A stretch of DNA of 64,000 nt from Pseudomonas sp. MYb118 (GTDB taxonomy: Bacteria > Pseudomonadota > Gammaproteobacteria > Pseudomonadales > Pseudomonadaceae): assembly GCF_040947875.1 (NCBI RefSeq), contig NZ_JBFRXN010000002.1:2604001-2668000 (forward strand), in the 5' to 3' direction. The notes below the pieces were generated by a model. The model did not search any database and had not been told where the DNA came from. It worked only from the letters and a program-made list of their open reading frames with translations. Below are positions 46,508 through 57,082 of this stretch, piece by piece (the first letter of the stretch is position 1; each line of letters opens with the position of its first letter). A program made the translations under genes and the position numbers.

Positions 46508-46585
46508 TCATCGCGAGCAAGCTCGCTCCTACAGGGGGGCGTGTTGTTCATAAGTCCACTGTAGGAGCGAGCTTGCTCGCGATGG
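46508..46585. repeat. Inward/outward REP pair
   Basis: Two REP elements in opposite orientation to the usual REPIN (CATCGCGAGC first, then GTAGGAGC), between convergent genes. It is a reversed pair. Confidence 0.85.
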
Positions 46586-46596
46586 CGTCAGTTCAG

Positions 46597-46977
46597 TCAC
46601 TCAGGCTTCTGATAGGTATCAATCACTTCCTGCGCCGCACGAAACGCATCAATCGCCGCCGGCACCCCCGCATACACCGCACAATGCAGCAGCGCCTCGC
46701 GAATCTCCTCCACCGTGCAACCATTGTTCAGCGCGCCGCGTACGTGGCCCTTCAATTCCTGTGGGCATTTGAGGGCGGTCAGGGCGGCTAGGGTGATCAG
46801 GCTGCGGGTCTTGAGTGGCAGGCCTTCGCGGCTCCAGACGCTGCCCCAGGCGTGTTCGTTGACGAAGTCCTGCAGCGGCTGGGTGAATTCTGTGGCATTG
46901 CCCAGGGCGCGGTCGACGAACGCATCGCCCATCACCTGGCGGCGCACTTCAACGCCGGTTTTATTATTGTCGGTCAT
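46597..46977 (-). CDS. Carboxymuconolactone decarboxylase family protein
   Basis: A 126-residue helical protein resembling PcaC (gamma-carboxymuconolactone decarboxylase): QVMGDAFVDRALGNATEFTQ, HAWGSVWSREGLPLKTRSLI, VEEIREALLHCAVYAGVPAA. The conserved cysteine in LHCAVYAG is present; the partner CxxC of AhpD-type proteins is not. No other protocatechuate-pathway gene is near, so a true PcaC role is unproven. The start overlaps the end of the exchanger gene by four bases, suggesting co-translation. Confidence 0.85.
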   Translation of the reverse strand: MTDNNKTGVEVRRQVMGDAFVDRALGNATEFTQPLQDFVNEHAWGSVWSREGLPLKTRSLITLAALTALKCPQELKGHVRGALNNGCTVEEIREALLHCAVYAGVPAAIDAFRAAQEVIDTYQKPE

Positions 46978-48035
46978 GGCAACTCCTTCTTGTGATGTTG
47001 GCGGCGCCAGGCGCGGAGCGAGGTGAACAGCAAAAACGCCAACAGCGCCGGCAGGACGAAAAACAGCATCAGGTGCTCAAGCTTGCCGGCCAGCGGCATG
47101 CCGGTGGTGAACGACACCACGTGCAGACCATAAGCCAGGTACAAGCCCAGAAACAGCAGACCTTCGGCGCGGGTCACGCGATAACCGGAATAGAACACCG
47201 GCAGGCACAGCGCGGCGACGCCGAGCATCACCGGCAGGTCGAAATCCAGCGCATTGGGCGAGACCGACAGCGGCGCCGGGGCAATCAGTGCCGTCACGCC
47301 CAGCACTCCCAGCAGGTTGAACAGATTGCTGCCGATCACGTTGCCCACGGCGATGTCGCGCTGGCCGCGCAGGGCGGCGATCAACGAGGTCGCCAGTTCC
47401 GGCAGGGAGGTGCTGACGGCGACGATGGTCAGGCCGATGATCCGTTCCGACAGGCCGAGGTCGGTGGCCACCGATACGGCTGCGCCGAGCAGCAGGTGCC
47501 CGGCATACACCAGCAGGGCGAGCCCCGCGGTGATCATCAGCAGGCTGCCGAGCCAGGGCGCCTCATGGCCTTCGCTGGCGATGGAGTGCGGGCGGGCGGA
47601 GTGCCGCGACTGGCGCAGCAGCAAGCCCAGGTACACCGCCAGCGCGCCCAGCAGGATAAAGCCGTCGAGGCGGGTCAGGTCCTCGTTCCACGCCAGTACG
47701 AACACCAGCAGGCTGGCGCCGATCATCAGCGGGATGTCCAGGCGTACCAGTTGCCGCGACACCCGCAGCGGGATGATCAGGGCCGACAGGCCGAGGGTGA
47801 CGAGGATGTTGAAGATGCTGCTGCCGATCACGCTGCTGACGGCGATGTCGACGTTCTGCGCCAGGGTGGCTTGCAGGCTGACCGCCATCTGCGGCGCGCT
47901 GCTGCCGAGGGCGACGATGGTCAGGCCGATGATCAGCGGGCGTACATGCAGACGCGCGGCTACGCGCACGGCGCCACGCACCATCAGTTCGGCACCGGCG
48001 ATCAGCAGCACCAGACCGCTGAGCAGTTCCAGCAC
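46974..48035 (-). CDS. Sodium/calcium exchanger family antiporter
   Basis: A 353-residue CaCA-family antiporter with two homologous halves. Each has the alpha-repeat motif: LTIVALGSSAPQMAVSLQAT in the first (with Pro-Gln where many have Pro-Glu) and LTIVAVSTSLPELATSLIAA in the second. About ten membrane helices are expected. It probably exports calcium in exchange for sodium or protons. The GTG at 48035 has no clear RBS; an in-frame ATT at 48068 has GGAG eight bases upstream and may be the real start. It follows the RlpA-like gene closely. Confidence 0.88.
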   Translation of the reverse strand: MLELLSGLVLLIAGAELMVRGAVRVAARLHVRPLIIGLTIVALGSSAPQMAVSLQATLAQNVDIAVSSVIGSSIFNILVTLGLSALIIPLRVSRQLVRLDIPLMIGASLLVFVLAWNEDLTRLDGFILLGALAVYLGLLLRQSRHSARPHSIASEGHEAPWLGSLLMITAGLALLVYAGHLLLGAAVSVATDLGLSERIIGLTIVAVSTSLPELATSLIAALRGQRDIAVGNVIGSNLFNLLGVLGVTALIAPAPLSVSPNALDFDLPVMLGVAALCLPVFYSGYRVTRAEGLLFLGLYLAYGLHVVSFTTGMPLAGKLEHLMLFFVLPALLAFLLFTSLRAWRRQHHKKELP

Positions 48036-48085
48036 GATGATCAGGGGCAGATCGGCAAGTCCGAAAATGGTCGCGGCTCCGGTGG

Positions 48086-48460
48086 TCAGTCGTCGAGGGC
48101 TTGCACGCGAACCCGCGCGGTGCCGCTGCGGATCATGCCCAGTTGCTCGGCGGCTTCATGGGACAGGTCGATCAGGCGCCCACGGGTGTGCGGTCCGCGG
48201 TCATTGATGCGCACGATGCAGGATCTGTCGTTTTTCAGGTTGGTGACCTTCACCCGGGTGCCGAAAGGCAACTGCCGGTGGGCGGCGGTCATGGAATTCT
48301 TGTCGAAGCGCTCACCACTGGCGGTGCGCTTGCCCTGGTGCTTGGCACCGTAATAGGAGGCGACGCCGGTCTGGTCGTAGCCGTGCGGGTCGACGGTGTC
48401 GGTGCTGGCGCAACCGGCCAGGAGCGAGAGCAGGGCGCAGGCGCCGAGGAGACGCTTCAT
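48086..48460 (-). CDS. RlpA-like lipoprotein
   Basis: A 124-residue protein with a lipoprotein signal (about 1-16, lipobox LLAGC at C17). The double-psi beta-barrel of RlpA follows: GVASYYGAKHQGKRTASGER, MTAAHRQLPFGTRVKVTNLK and RINDRGPHTRGRLIDLS. RlpA proteins are septal lytic transglycosylases on glycan lacking peptide stems; the short form here lacks a SPOR domain, so septal targeting is doubtful. The catalytic Asp/His positions appear kept. It lies upstream of the exchanger gene. Confidence 0.9.
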   Translation of the reverse strand: MKRLLGACALLSLLAGCASTDTVDPHGYDQTGVASYYGAKHQGKRTASGERFDKNSMTAAHRQLPFGTRVKVTNLKNDRSCIVRINDRGPHTRGRLIDLSHEAAEQLGMIRSGTARVRVQALDD

Positions 48461-48490
48461 AAACGGTTTCCCAAATACACCAGATAAAAA

Positions 48491-48582
48491 TGTGGGAGCG
48501 AGCCTGCTCGCGATTGCGGTCTGACATTCAACTTATCAGTGTCTGTCATTGCCCAATCGCGAGCAGGCTCGCTCCCACAGGG
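48491..48582. repeat. REPIN (GTGGGAGC subtype)
   Basis: Inverted GAGCGAGCCTGCTCGC arms between the RlpA-like gene and the end of gatB. Confidence 0.9.
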
Positions 48583-48618
48583 GTAGGGGCCGGACATCGA
48601 GATTGGCCCCATCTGTCA

Positions 48619-50064
48619 TCAGCCCTCGAGCTTGCTTTTCAGCAGTTCGTTGACCTGTTGCGGGTTGGCCTTGCCCTTGGAGGCTTTCATGGCCTGGCCG
48701 ACGAAGAAGCCGAACATCTTGCCGCGTTTGGCTTCGTCTGCCGCGCGGTATTGCTCGACCTGCTCGGCGTTGGCCGCGAGCATTTCGTCCAGCACCGCCG
48801 AGATCGCGCCGCTGTCGGTGACCTGCTTGAGCCCACGCTGGTCGATGATCTCGTCCGCGCTGCCTTCGCCGTTGGCCATGGCTTCGAACACCACCTTGGC
48901 GATCTTGCCGGAGATGGTGTTGTCCTTGATGCGCTGCAGCATGCCGCCCAGTTGCTCGGCCGACACCGGCGACTCGTCGATGTCCACGCCTTGCTTGTTG
49001 AGCAGGCTGCCCAGCTCGACCATGACCCAGTTCGCCGCCAGCTTGGCGTCGCCGCAGATGCCCACGACTTTTTCGAAGTAATCGGCCTGCTCGCGGCTGG
49101 TGGCCAGGACGCTGGCGTCATAGACCGACAGGCCGAACTGTTCCTGGAAGCGCTCGCGTTTCTGCGGAGGCAATTCCGGCAGGGTGGCGCGCACGTCTTC
49201 GAGGTAGGCGTTTTCGATCACTACCGGCAGCAGGTCCGGATCGGGGAAGTAACGGTAGTCGTTGGCTTCTTCCTTGCTGCGCATCGGACGGGTTTCGTCC
49301 TTGTTCGGATCGTACAGGCGGGTCTGCTGGATGACCTTGCCACCGTCTTCGATCAGTTCGATCTGGCGCTGGATTTCGCTGTTGATCGCCTTCTCGATGA
49401 AGCGGAACGAGTTGACGTTCTTGATCTCGCAGCGGGTGCCGAACTCGGCCTGGCCTTTCGGGCGGATCGACACGTTGCAGTCGCAACGCAGCGAACCTTC
49501 GGCCATGTTGCCGTCGCAGATCCCCAGGTAGCGCACCAGCGCGTGGATCGCCTTGACGTAGGCCACGGCTTCCTTGGCGCTGCGCATGTCCGGCTCGGAA
49601 ACGATTTCCAGCAGCGGCGTGCCGGCACGGTTCAGGTCGATGCCGCTGGCACCGTTGAACTCTTCGTGCAGGCTCTTGCCGGCGTCTTCTTCAAGGTGCG
49701 CGCGGGTGATGCCGACGCGTTTGACCGTGCCGTCTTCCAGGGCGATGTCCAGGTGGCCCTTGCCGACGATCGGCAATTCCATCTGGCTGATCTGGTAGCC
49801 CTTGGGCAGGTCCGGGTAGAAGTAGTTTTTGCGGGCGAACACGTTGTGCTGACCGATTTCGGCATCAATGGCCAGGCCGAACATGACCGCCATGCGCACC
49901 GCTTCCTGGTTCAGCACCGGCAGTACGCCAGGCATGCCCAGGTCAACCAGGCTGGCCTGGGTGTTCGGCTCGGAGCCGAAAGTGGTGGAACTACCGGAAA
50001 AGATTTTCGACCGGGTGGTGAGCTGGGTGTGAATCTCCAGCCCGATCACGACTTCCCATTGCAT
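48619..50064 (-). CDS. gatB: Asp-tRNA(Asn)/Glu-tRNA(Gln) amidotransferase subunit B
   Basis: A 481-residue subunit that binds misacylated tRNA and activates the acyl group for amidation. The GatB cradle opens with [13 protein letters not shown] and holds [30 protein letters not shown] and [12 protein letters not shown]. The C-terminal YqeY-like tail domain (about 400-481) ends [15 protein letters not shown]. It follows gatA by ten bases and completes gatCAB. Pseudomonas uses this route to make Asn-tRNA or Gln-tRNA. Confidence 0.97.
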   Translation of the reverse strand: MQWEVVIGLEIHTQLTTRSKIFSGSSTTFGSEPNTQASLVDLGMPGVLPVLNQEAVRMAVMFGLAIDAEIGQHNVFARKNYFYPDLPKGYQISQMELPIVGKGHLDIALEDGTVKRVGITRAHLEEDAGKSLHEEFNGASGIDLNRAGTPLLEIVSEPDMRSAKEAVAYVKAIHALVRYLGICDGNMAEGSLRCDCNVSIRPKGQAEFGTRCEIKNVNSFRFIEKAINSEIQRQIELIEDGGKVIQQTRLYDPNKDETRPMRSKEEANDYRYFPDPDLLPVVIENAYLEDVRATLPELPPQKRERFQEQFGLSVYDASVLATSREQADYFEKVVGICGDAKLAANWVMVELGSLLNKQGVDIDESPVSAEQLGGMLQRIKDNTISGKIAKVVFEAMANGEGSADEIIDQRGLKQVTDSGAISAVLDEMLAANAEQVEQYRAADEAKRGKMFGFFVGQAMKASKGKANPQQVNELLKSKLEG

Positions 50065-50074
50065 GTGTGTCTCC

Positions 50075-51526
50075 TCAGAAGCCGGTTGGGGTGCGGGTGT
50101 GCCAGTCAGTGTTCAACTGATACTGGTGGGCAACGTTCAACAGGCGACCTTCCTGGAAATACGGGGCGAGCAGTTGCACGCCAACCGGCAGACCGTCGAC
50201 AAAACCGGCCGGCATCGACAGGCCCGGCAGGCCCGCGAGGTTGGCGGTGATGGTGTAGACGTCTTCCAGGTACGCAGCGACCGGGTCGCTGTTCTTGGCG
50301 CCGAGCTTCCAGGCCGGGTTCGGCGTGGTTGGGCCGAGGATGATGTCGACCTCGTTGAAGGCGGCCATGAAATCGTTCTTGATCAGGCGACGGATCTTCT
50401 GCGCCTTCAGGTAGTAGGCGTCGTAGTAGCCGGCCGACAGCGCGTAGGCACCGACCATGATCCGGCGCTGCACTTCCGCACCGAAACCTTCGCCACGGGA
50501 ACGTTTGTACAGGTCGCTGAGGTTCTTCGGGTCTTCGCAGCGGTAGCCGAAGCGCACGCCGTCGAAACGCGACAGGTTGGAGGACGCTTCCGCCGGGGCG
50601 ATCACGTAGTACGCCGGAATGGCGTGCTGCATGTTCGGCAGGCTGATTTCCTTGACCACGGCGCCGAGCTTCTGCAGCTCCTTGACGCTGTTATGGATCA
50701 GCTCGGCGATGCGCGGGTCGAGGCCGGCGCTGAAGTATTCCTTCGGCACGCCGATGCGCAGGCCCTGCAGCGAGCCGTTGAGGCCGGCGCTGTAGTCAGG
50801 CACCGGCTCGTCGATGCTGGTGGAGTCGTTCGGGTCGAAGCCGGCCATGCCTTGCAGCAGGATCGCGCAGTCTTCGGCGGTGCGCGCCAGCGGGCCGCCC
50901 TGGTCGAGGCTGGACGCGTAGGCGATCATGCCCCAGCGCGAAACGCGACCGTAGGTCGGTTTCAGGCCGGTGAGGTTGGTCAGTGCAGCGGGCTGGCGAA
51001 TCGAGCCGCCGGTGTCGGTGCCGGTGGCAGCCGGCAGCAGGCGCGCGGCGACTGCCGCCGCCGAACCACCGGAGGAACCGCCCGGAACGTGTTCCAGGTT
51101 CCACGGGTTTTTTACCGCGTCGTAGTAGCTCGACTCGTTGGCCGAACCCATGGCGAATTCGTCCATGTTGGTCTTGCCCAGGGTCACGGCGCCGGCGGCG
51201 GCCAGCTTGGCGACCACGGTGGCGTCGTACGGAGCCTTGAAGTTGTCGAGCATCTTCGAGCCGCAGCTGGTACGGATGCCCTGGGTGCAGAACAGGTCCT
51301 TGTGGGCGATCGGCGCGCCGAGCAGGGCGCCGCTCTCACCGTTGGCCCGACGGGCGTCAGCGGCCTTGGCCTGGGCCAGCGCCAGCTCTTCGGTGAGGCT
51401 GATGAAACTGTTGAGCTGAGGATCGAGCTGGGTGATACGCGCCAGCAGGGTCTTGGTCAGCTCTTCGGAGGAAAACTTTTTATCGGCGAGTCCGCGGGCG
51501 ATCTCGGCCAGGGTCAATTCGTGCAT
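50075..51526 (-). CDS. gatA: Asp-tRNA(Asn)/Glu-tRNA(Gln) amidotransferase subunit A
   Basis: A 483-residue amidase that frees ammonia from glutamine. The amidase-signature triad is visible: K76 in [11 protein letters not shown]151 in [12 protein letters not shown] and nucleophile S175 in [12 protein letters not shown]. The length fits the family. AGAG precedes the ATG. It lies between gatC (16 bases upstream) and gatB (10 bases downstream) as a three-gene operon, divergent from mreB. The ammonia is channelled to GatB. Confidence 0.97.
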   Translation of the reverse strand: MHELTLAEIARGLADKKFSSEELTKTLLARITQLDPQLNSFISLTEELALAQAKAADARRANGESGALLGAPIAHKDLFCTQGIRTSCGSKMLDNFKAPYDATVVAKLAAAGAVTLGKTNMDEFAMGSANESSYYDAVKNPWNLEHVPGGSSGGSAAAVAARLLPAATGTDTGGSIRQPAALTNLTGLKPTYGRVSRWGMIAYASSLDQGGPLARTAEDCAILLQGMAGFDPNDSTSIDEPVPDYSAGLNGSLQGLRIGVPKEYFSAGLDPRIAELIHNSVKELQKLGAVVKEISLPNMQHAIPAYYVIAPAEASSNLSRFDGVRFGYRCEDPKNLSDLYKRSRGEGFGAEVQRRIMVGAYALSAGYYDAYYLKAQKIRRLIKNDFMAAFNEVDIILGPTTPNPAWKLGAKNSDPVAAYLEDVYTITANLAGLPGLSMPAGFVDGLPVGVQLLAPYFQEGRLLNVAHQYQLNTDWHTRTPTGF

Positions 51527-51542
51527 TGCAGGCTCTTTCCCT

Positions 51543-51830
51543 TTAGTCGATGACTTTCGGAACCAGGTACAGGCCGTTTTCGACCGCTGGTGCGATGGAC
51601 TGATAGGCTTCGCGATGATTGGACTCGGTCACGACGTCTGCACGCAGGCGCTGGCTGGCTTCCAGTGGGTGGGCCAGCGGCTCGATACCGTCGGTATTGA
51701 CCGCCTGCATTTCGTCGACCAGACCCAGAATGCTGTTCAGGGCCGAAGTAATATGTGGAAGATCGCCATCATTGAGGCCAAGGCAGGCCAGATGAGCGAT
51801 TTTTTCCACGTCGGAGCGTTCAAGCGCCAT
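51543..51830 (-). CDS. gatC: Asp-tRNA(Asn)/Glu-tRNA(Gln) amidotransferase subunit C
   Basis: A 95-residue subunit that stabilises the GatA-GatB interface. It matches the family: [40 protein letters not shown] and a C-terminal LVPKVID. It is the first gene of gatCAB and diverges from mreB across 211 bases. Confidence 0.95.
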   Translation of the reverse strand: MALERSDVEKIAHLACLGLNDGDLPHITSALNSILGLVDEMQAVNTDGIEPLAHPLEASQRLRADVVTESNHREAYQSIAPAVENGLYLVPKVID

Positions 51831-51968
51831 GGGAATCTCCAGTGGAAAACAGGACGGACGGTGTCCGTGCGTTGGATTGTCGGAACACTACCGCACTTCT
51901 ACGGTCAATAAGGCCGCGATTGTGGGGCTTGGTGCACAGAAAAGCGGCCAATTTAACATATTGGCGCC

Positions 51969-51997
51969 TTGCTCAAAATCCCTGTCGTTGTTAGAGT
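51969..51997 (+). promoter_or_regulatory. Candidate mreB promoter
   Basis: TTGCTC and TAGAGT with 17-base spacing, 45 bases before the mreB ATG. Confidence 0.45.
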
Positions 51998-52029
51998 TTG
52001 CCGCACTTTTTTACCCACGCGTTGCCTAG

Positions 52030-53079
<1,050 letters not shown>

Positions 53080-53110
53080 GTCGCCGGTTAGCCTCTATGC
53101 TGTTGCGCGC

Positions 53111-53134
53111 AGGCGGCACTTTGCGGTGCCGCCT
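53111..53134 (+). terminator. Hairpin between mreB and mreC
   Basis: AGGCGGCAC and GTGCCGCCT form a nine-base stem 31 bases after mreB. The following sequence is only moderately T-rich, so it may be a partial terminator or mRNA 3' stem. Confidence 0.5.
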
Positions 53135-53219
53135 GTTCGCGTTTATCTTCTGTCAGTCCTATCCAGGCCGGTTTGATTGCGTATGACTAAACGGAACACT
53201 TGCCCCGGAGGAGCGGCTT

Positions 53220-54344
53220 ATTAAACCGCTTTTCACCAAAGGGCCTTCACTGGGCGTGCGCCTTTTGGTGCTGGCCGTGCTATCGGTCGCGCTGATGGTG
53301 GTCGATGCGCGTTTTGCGCTGCTCAAGCCCGTGCGCAGCCAGATGTCGCTGGTGCTGATGCAGTCCTACTGGATCACCGACCTGCCGCAGCGGCTATGGC
53401 AGGGTGTGGCCAGCCAGTTTGGCAGCCGTACCGAACTCGTCGCCGAAAACGAAAAACTCAAAACCGAAAACCTGCTGTTGCAGGGTCGCATGCAAAAGCT
53501 TGCCGCCCTCACCGAGCAGAACGTACGGTTGCGCGAGTTGCTCAATTCTTCCGCGCTGGTCAACGAAAAGGTCGAAGTGGCCGAGTTGATCGGCATGGAC
53601 CCCAACCCCTTCACCCATCGCATCATCATCAACAAAGGTGAGCGCGACGGTGTAGTCCTCGGCCAGCCGGTGCTCGATGCCCGTGGCCTGATGGGCCAGG
53701 TGGTCGAGTTGATGCCGTACACCTCCCGTGTACTGCTGCTGACCGACACCACCCACAGCATTCCCGTGCAGGTGAACCGCAACGGCTTGCGGGCGATTGC
53801 CAGTGGCACCGGCAACCCCGAGCGCCTGGAACTGCGCCACGTCGCCGACACCGCGGACATCAAGGAAGGCGACCTGCTGGTCAGTTCCGGTCTGGGCCAG
53901 CGTTTCCCCGCCGGTTACCCGGTGGCGACGGTCAAGGAAGTGATCCACGACTCCGGTCAGCCGTTCGCCATTGTCCGCGCAGTGCCAACTGCTGCCTTGA
54001 ACCGCAGCCGCTACCTGCTGCTGGTGTTCAGCGACAACCGCACCGCTGAAGAGCGCGCCAATGACGCGGCTCAGGCCCAGGAACACCTGGATGCGCTGGG
54101 CGGTGGCCCGATCATTCCGCCGACCGTGGCCAAACCGGTCGGTGTGATTGCCCCGGCCGCCGCTGCCCCGGCTGCACCCGCGACGCCTGCGCCGGCCGCT
54201 GCGACCCCGGCCAAACCGCCTGCCGCGCATCCCGCTGCCACCAAGCCGCCTGCGACGACCCCGGCTGCCAAACCACCGGCTGCGGTGAAACCGGCCGCCA
54301 AACCGCCTGTCTCCGCGCCAGCCACTACAGGGGGGAGAGAATAA
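53220..54344 (+). CDS. mreC: Rod-shape-determining protein MreC
   Basis: About 374 residues. A short cytoplasmic start, one membrane helix (VRLLVLAVLSVALMVVDA, about 13-30), a coiled coil (about 60-100) and the periplasmic beta domain (RIIINKGERDGVVLGQPVLD, VQVNRNGLRAIASGTG). A C-terminal tail of about 80 residues is a low-complexity Pro/Ala/Lys stretch, long for MreC and common in Pseudomonas. GGAGGAG is six bases before an ATT (53220); no ATG, GTG or TTG occurs in frame between the upstream stop and a GTG at 53256 that lacks an RBS. I therefore take ATT as the start, giving the N-terminus IKPLFTKGPSLG. It links MreB to periplasmic wall enzymes. Confidence 0.92.
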   Translation: MKPLFTKGPSLGVRLLVLAVLSVALMVVDARFALLKPVRSQMSLVLMQSYWITDLPQRLWQGVASQFGSRTELVAENEKLKTENLLLQGRMQKLAALTEQNVRLRELLNSSALVNEKVEVAELIGMDPNPFTHRIIINKGERDGVVLGQPVLDARGLMGQVVELMPYTSRVLLLTDTTHSIPVQVNRNGLRAIASGTGNPERLELRHVADTADIKEGDLLVSSGLGQRFPAGYPVATVKEVIHDSGQPFAIVRAVPTAALNRSRYLLLVFSDNRTAEERANDAAQAQEHLDALGGGPIIPPTVAKPVGVIAPAAAAPAAPATPAPAAATPAKPPAAHPAATKPPATTPAAKPPAAVKPAAKPPVSAPATTGGRE

Positions 54345-54836
54345 ATGCCCGGTGCTACCGCTTCCCGAAATGGCTGGATGGTGTGGATGACATTCGCCAT
54401 CGGCATGTTGCTCAGCGTTTCGCCACTGCCGCAGTTCATGGAAATCCTGCGTCCCTTGTGGCTCGCCCTGCTGCTGGCCTTCTGGGCGCTGGCGATGCCG
54501 CAGAAAGTCGGCATGGTTACCGCGTTTTGCCTTGGGTTGGCCGAAGACGTGCTCTACGGCACCTTGCTGGGCCAGAATGCCTTGATCCTGACGCTCATCA
54601 CGTTCCTGGTGCTGTCGTTGCAACAGCGGCTGCGGATGTTCCCGATGTGGCAGCAAAGCCTGGTGATCCTGGTGATCTTCGGGCTCGCGCAGCTGGTGCA
54701 ACTGTGGCTCAGCGCCCTGACCGGCAACCGTCAGCCCACGCTGGCGCTGGTTTTACCCGCACTGGTCAGCGCATTGCTCTGGCCCTGGATCAGCTTCGGT
54801 TTGCGCGGGTTGCGTCGACGCTACAAAATCAACTGA
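54345..54836 (+). CDS. mreD: Rod-shape-determining protein MreD
   Basis: A 163-residue inner-membrane protein with five or six hydrophobic helices (GWMVWMTFAIGMLLSVSPLP, LWLALLLAFWALAMP, VGMVTAFCLGLAEDVLYGTL). Its ATG follows the mreC stop directly with no gap, so they are co-translated. MreD works with MreC, RodA and PBP2 in the elongation complex. The maf gene follows after 59 bases. Confidence 0.93.
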   Translation: MPGATASRNGWMVWMTFAIGMLLSVSPLPQFMEILRPLWLALLLAFWALAMPQKVGMVTAFCLGLAEDVLYGTLLGQNALILTLITFLVLSLQQRLRMFPMWQQSLVILVIFGLAQLVQLWLSALTGNRQPTLALVLPALVSALLWPWISFGLRGLRRRYKIN

Positions 54837-54895
54837 TTCGCTCAGACATGGCCCGCACTTGGTGACACGGGGGCACTAAACAGGGAGATGTCTTG

Positions 54896-55492
54896 ATGAA
54901 ACAGTTGTACCTCGCCTCAGGTTCGCCGCGCCGGCGTGAATTGCTCACGCAGATCGGCGTGCCGTTCTCCGCCATCGCTGCGGACATTGATGAAACCCCT
55001 TTGAATCACGAATCGCCGTCGGCCTATGTCGAGCGCCTGGCGCGCGGCAAGGCTGAGGCCGGACGCCGCGCGGTGGTGTCCGACCAAGCGTTTTGCGTGC
55101 TCGGTGCCGACACCGCCGTGGTCTGCGACGGCAAAATTCTCGGTAAACCGGTGGACGAAGCCGACGCGTGCGCCATGCTTATGATGTTGGCCGGCGGGGA
55201 ACATGAAGTACTGACCGCCATTGCCGTGCTGGACGGTGAACGCTGCGAGTCGCGGGTCGTGCGCAGCCTGGTGCGTTTTCGCCCGATCAGTCCCCAGGAG
55301 GCCGCGGCCTACTGGGCCAGCGGCGAACCACGGGACAAGGCCGGCGGCTACGGCATCCAGGGGTTGGGCGCGGTGTTCGTCGCCGGGCTCGATGGCAGTT
55401 ATTCGGCGGTGGTTGGCTTGCCGCTGTGTGAAACCGCGCAGTTGCTGGGCGATTTCGACATACCCTGTTGGCAAAACCTTAACGCGCAATGA
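54896..55492 (+). CDS. maf: Maf-family nucleotide pyrophosphatase
   Basis: A 198-residue enzyme of the YhdE type, which hydrolyses dTTP and UTP and acts as a house-cleaning phosphatase. It begins [20 protein letters not shown] and keeps [20 protein letters not shown] and [23 protein letters not shown] at 54896 is preferred to the TTG three bases earlier. It sits between mreD and rng, the same order as yhdE in E. coli. Confidence 0.95.
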   Translation: MKQLYLASGSPRRRELLTQIGVPFSAIAADIDETPLNHESPSAYVERLARGKAEAGRRAVVSDQAFCVLGADTAVVCDGKILGKPVDEADACAMLMMLAGGEHEVLTAIAVLDGERCESRVVRSLVRFRPISPQEAAAYWASGEPRDKAGGYGIQGLGAVFVAGLDGSYSAVVGLPLCETAQLLGDFDIPCWQNLNAQ

Positions 55493-55549
55493 GCGTCGTA
55501 CTGACAAGATGCGGCCATTATCGTGAACACGCCTGAACGAGACCCTGCC

Positions 55550-57007
55550 ATGAGTGAAGAGATCCTGATCAACATCACGCCGATGGAATCGCGCGTGGCG
55601 GTGGTTGAAAACGGTGTTCTGCAAGAGGTCCACGTCGAGCGCACTCAACGGCGAGGAATCGTCGGCAATATCTACAAGGGCAAGGTGGTTCGCGTACTGC
55701 CGGGCATGCAGGCGGCGTTCGTCGACATCGGCCTGGACCGCGCGGCCTTCATCCATGCCTCGGAAATTTCCCTGCGCGAAGGGCCGGCCGTCGAGAGCAT
55801 CAGCGCGCTGGTGCATGAAGGCCAGAGCCTGGTGGTGCAGGTGACCAAGGATCCGATCGGTTCCAAGGGCGCGCGCCTGACCACTCAACTGTCGATCCCT
55901 TCGCGTTATCTGGTGTACATGCCGCGTACCGCGCATGTTGGCATTTCCCTGAAGATCGAAGACGAAGCCGAGCGCGAACGCCTCAAGCAGGTGGTCACCG
56001 ACTGCGTGGCCAAGGAAGGGATCAAGGAAGCGGGCGGCTTCATCCTGCGCACCGCCGCCGAAGGCGCGGGCGCCGATGAAATCCTCATGGACATCCGCTA
56101 CCTGCGCAGGCTCTGGGATCAGATCAGTGAGCAGATCAAGACCATCAGCGCACCGAGCGTGATCTACGAGGACCTCGGCCTGGCCTTGCGGACCCTGCGC
56201 GATCTGGTGAGCCCGAAGATCGAGAAGATCCGTATCGACTCGCGGGAGACCTTCCAGAAAACCACGCAGTTCGTCGCCGAACTCATGCCGGAAATCGCCG
56301 ATCGCCTGGAACACTACCCCGGCGAGCGGCCGATCTTCGACCTGTACGGCGTCGAGGACGAAATCCAGAAAGCCCTCGAACGCAAAGTCCCGCTGAAGTC
56401 CGGCGGTTACCTGGTGGTGGACCCGGCGGAAGCCATGACCACCATCGACGTCAACACCGGGGCGTTCGTCGGTCATCGCAACCTAGAAGAAACCATCTTC
56501 AAGACCAACCTGGAGGCGGCCACCGCCATCGCTCGCCAACTGCGCCTGCGTAACCTGGGCGGGATCATCATCATCGACTTCATCGACATGGAAGATGAGG
56601 AGCACCAGCGTCAGGTGCTGCGCACGCTGGAAAAACAGCTGGAGCGCGACCACGCCAAGACCAACATCATCGGCATCACCGAACTGGGCCTGGTGCAGAT
56701 GACGCGCAAGCGTACCCGCGAAAGCCTCGAACAAGTGCTGTGCGAGCCGTGCACGAGTTGCCAGGGGCGCGGCAAGCTGAAGACGCCGGAAACCGTTTGC
56801 TACGAAATCTTCCGTGAAATCCTCCGCGAAGCTCGCGCTTATCAGGCAGAGGGCTATCGTGTATTGGCGAACCAGAAAGTCGTTGACCGCTTGCTCGACG
56901 AAGAGTCAGGCAACGTTGCCGAACTGGAAGGTTTTATCGGACGCACCATCCGGTTCCAGGTGGAAACCATGTATTCCCAGGAACAATACGACGTGGTGCT
57001 GCTCTGA
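55550..57007 (+). CDS. rng: Ribonuclease G
   Basis: A 485-residue endoribonuclease that trims the 5' end of 16S rRNA and degrades some mRNAs. It starts SEEILINITPMESRVAVVEN, followed by an S1 domain (about 39-128, NIYKGKVVRVLPGMQAAFVD). The RNase E/G catalytic core has the metal-binding aspartates in TTIDVNTGAFVG and IIIIDFIDMEDEEH, and the zinc-link cysteines in CEPCTSCQGRG. ATG at 55550 is chosen over GTG at 55523. It follows maf by 57 bases and precedes yhdP. Confidence 0.97.
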   Translation: MSEEILINITPMESRVAVVENGVLQEVHVERTQRRGIVGNIYKGKVVRVLPGMQAAFVDIGLDRAAFIHASEISLREGPAVESISALVHEGQSLVVQVTKDPIGSKGARLTTQLSIPSRYLVYMPRTAHVGISLKIEDEAERERLKQVVTDCVAKEGIKEAGGFILRTAAEGAGADEILMDIRYLRRLWDQISEQIKTISAPSVIYEDLGLALRTLRDLVSPKIEKIRIDSRETFQKTTQFVAELMPEIADRLEHYPGERPIFDLYGVEDEIQKALERKVPLKSGGYLVVDPAEAMTTIDVNTGAFVGHRNLEETIFKTNLEAATAIARQLRLRNLGGIIIIDFIDMEDEEHQRQVLRTLEKQLERDHAKTNIIGITELGLVQMTRKRTRESLEQVLCEPCTSCQGRGKLKTPETVCYEIFREILREARAYQAEGYRVLANQKVVDRLLDEESGNVAELEGFIGRTIRFQVETMYSQEQYDVVLL

Positions 57008-57082
57008 ATCCCTGTGCTTTTTCCTCACTAGAACGGCTGGCCTCAGCTTGTTGCAGTTTTTTTGCCATGGGAGCCAACTGAC

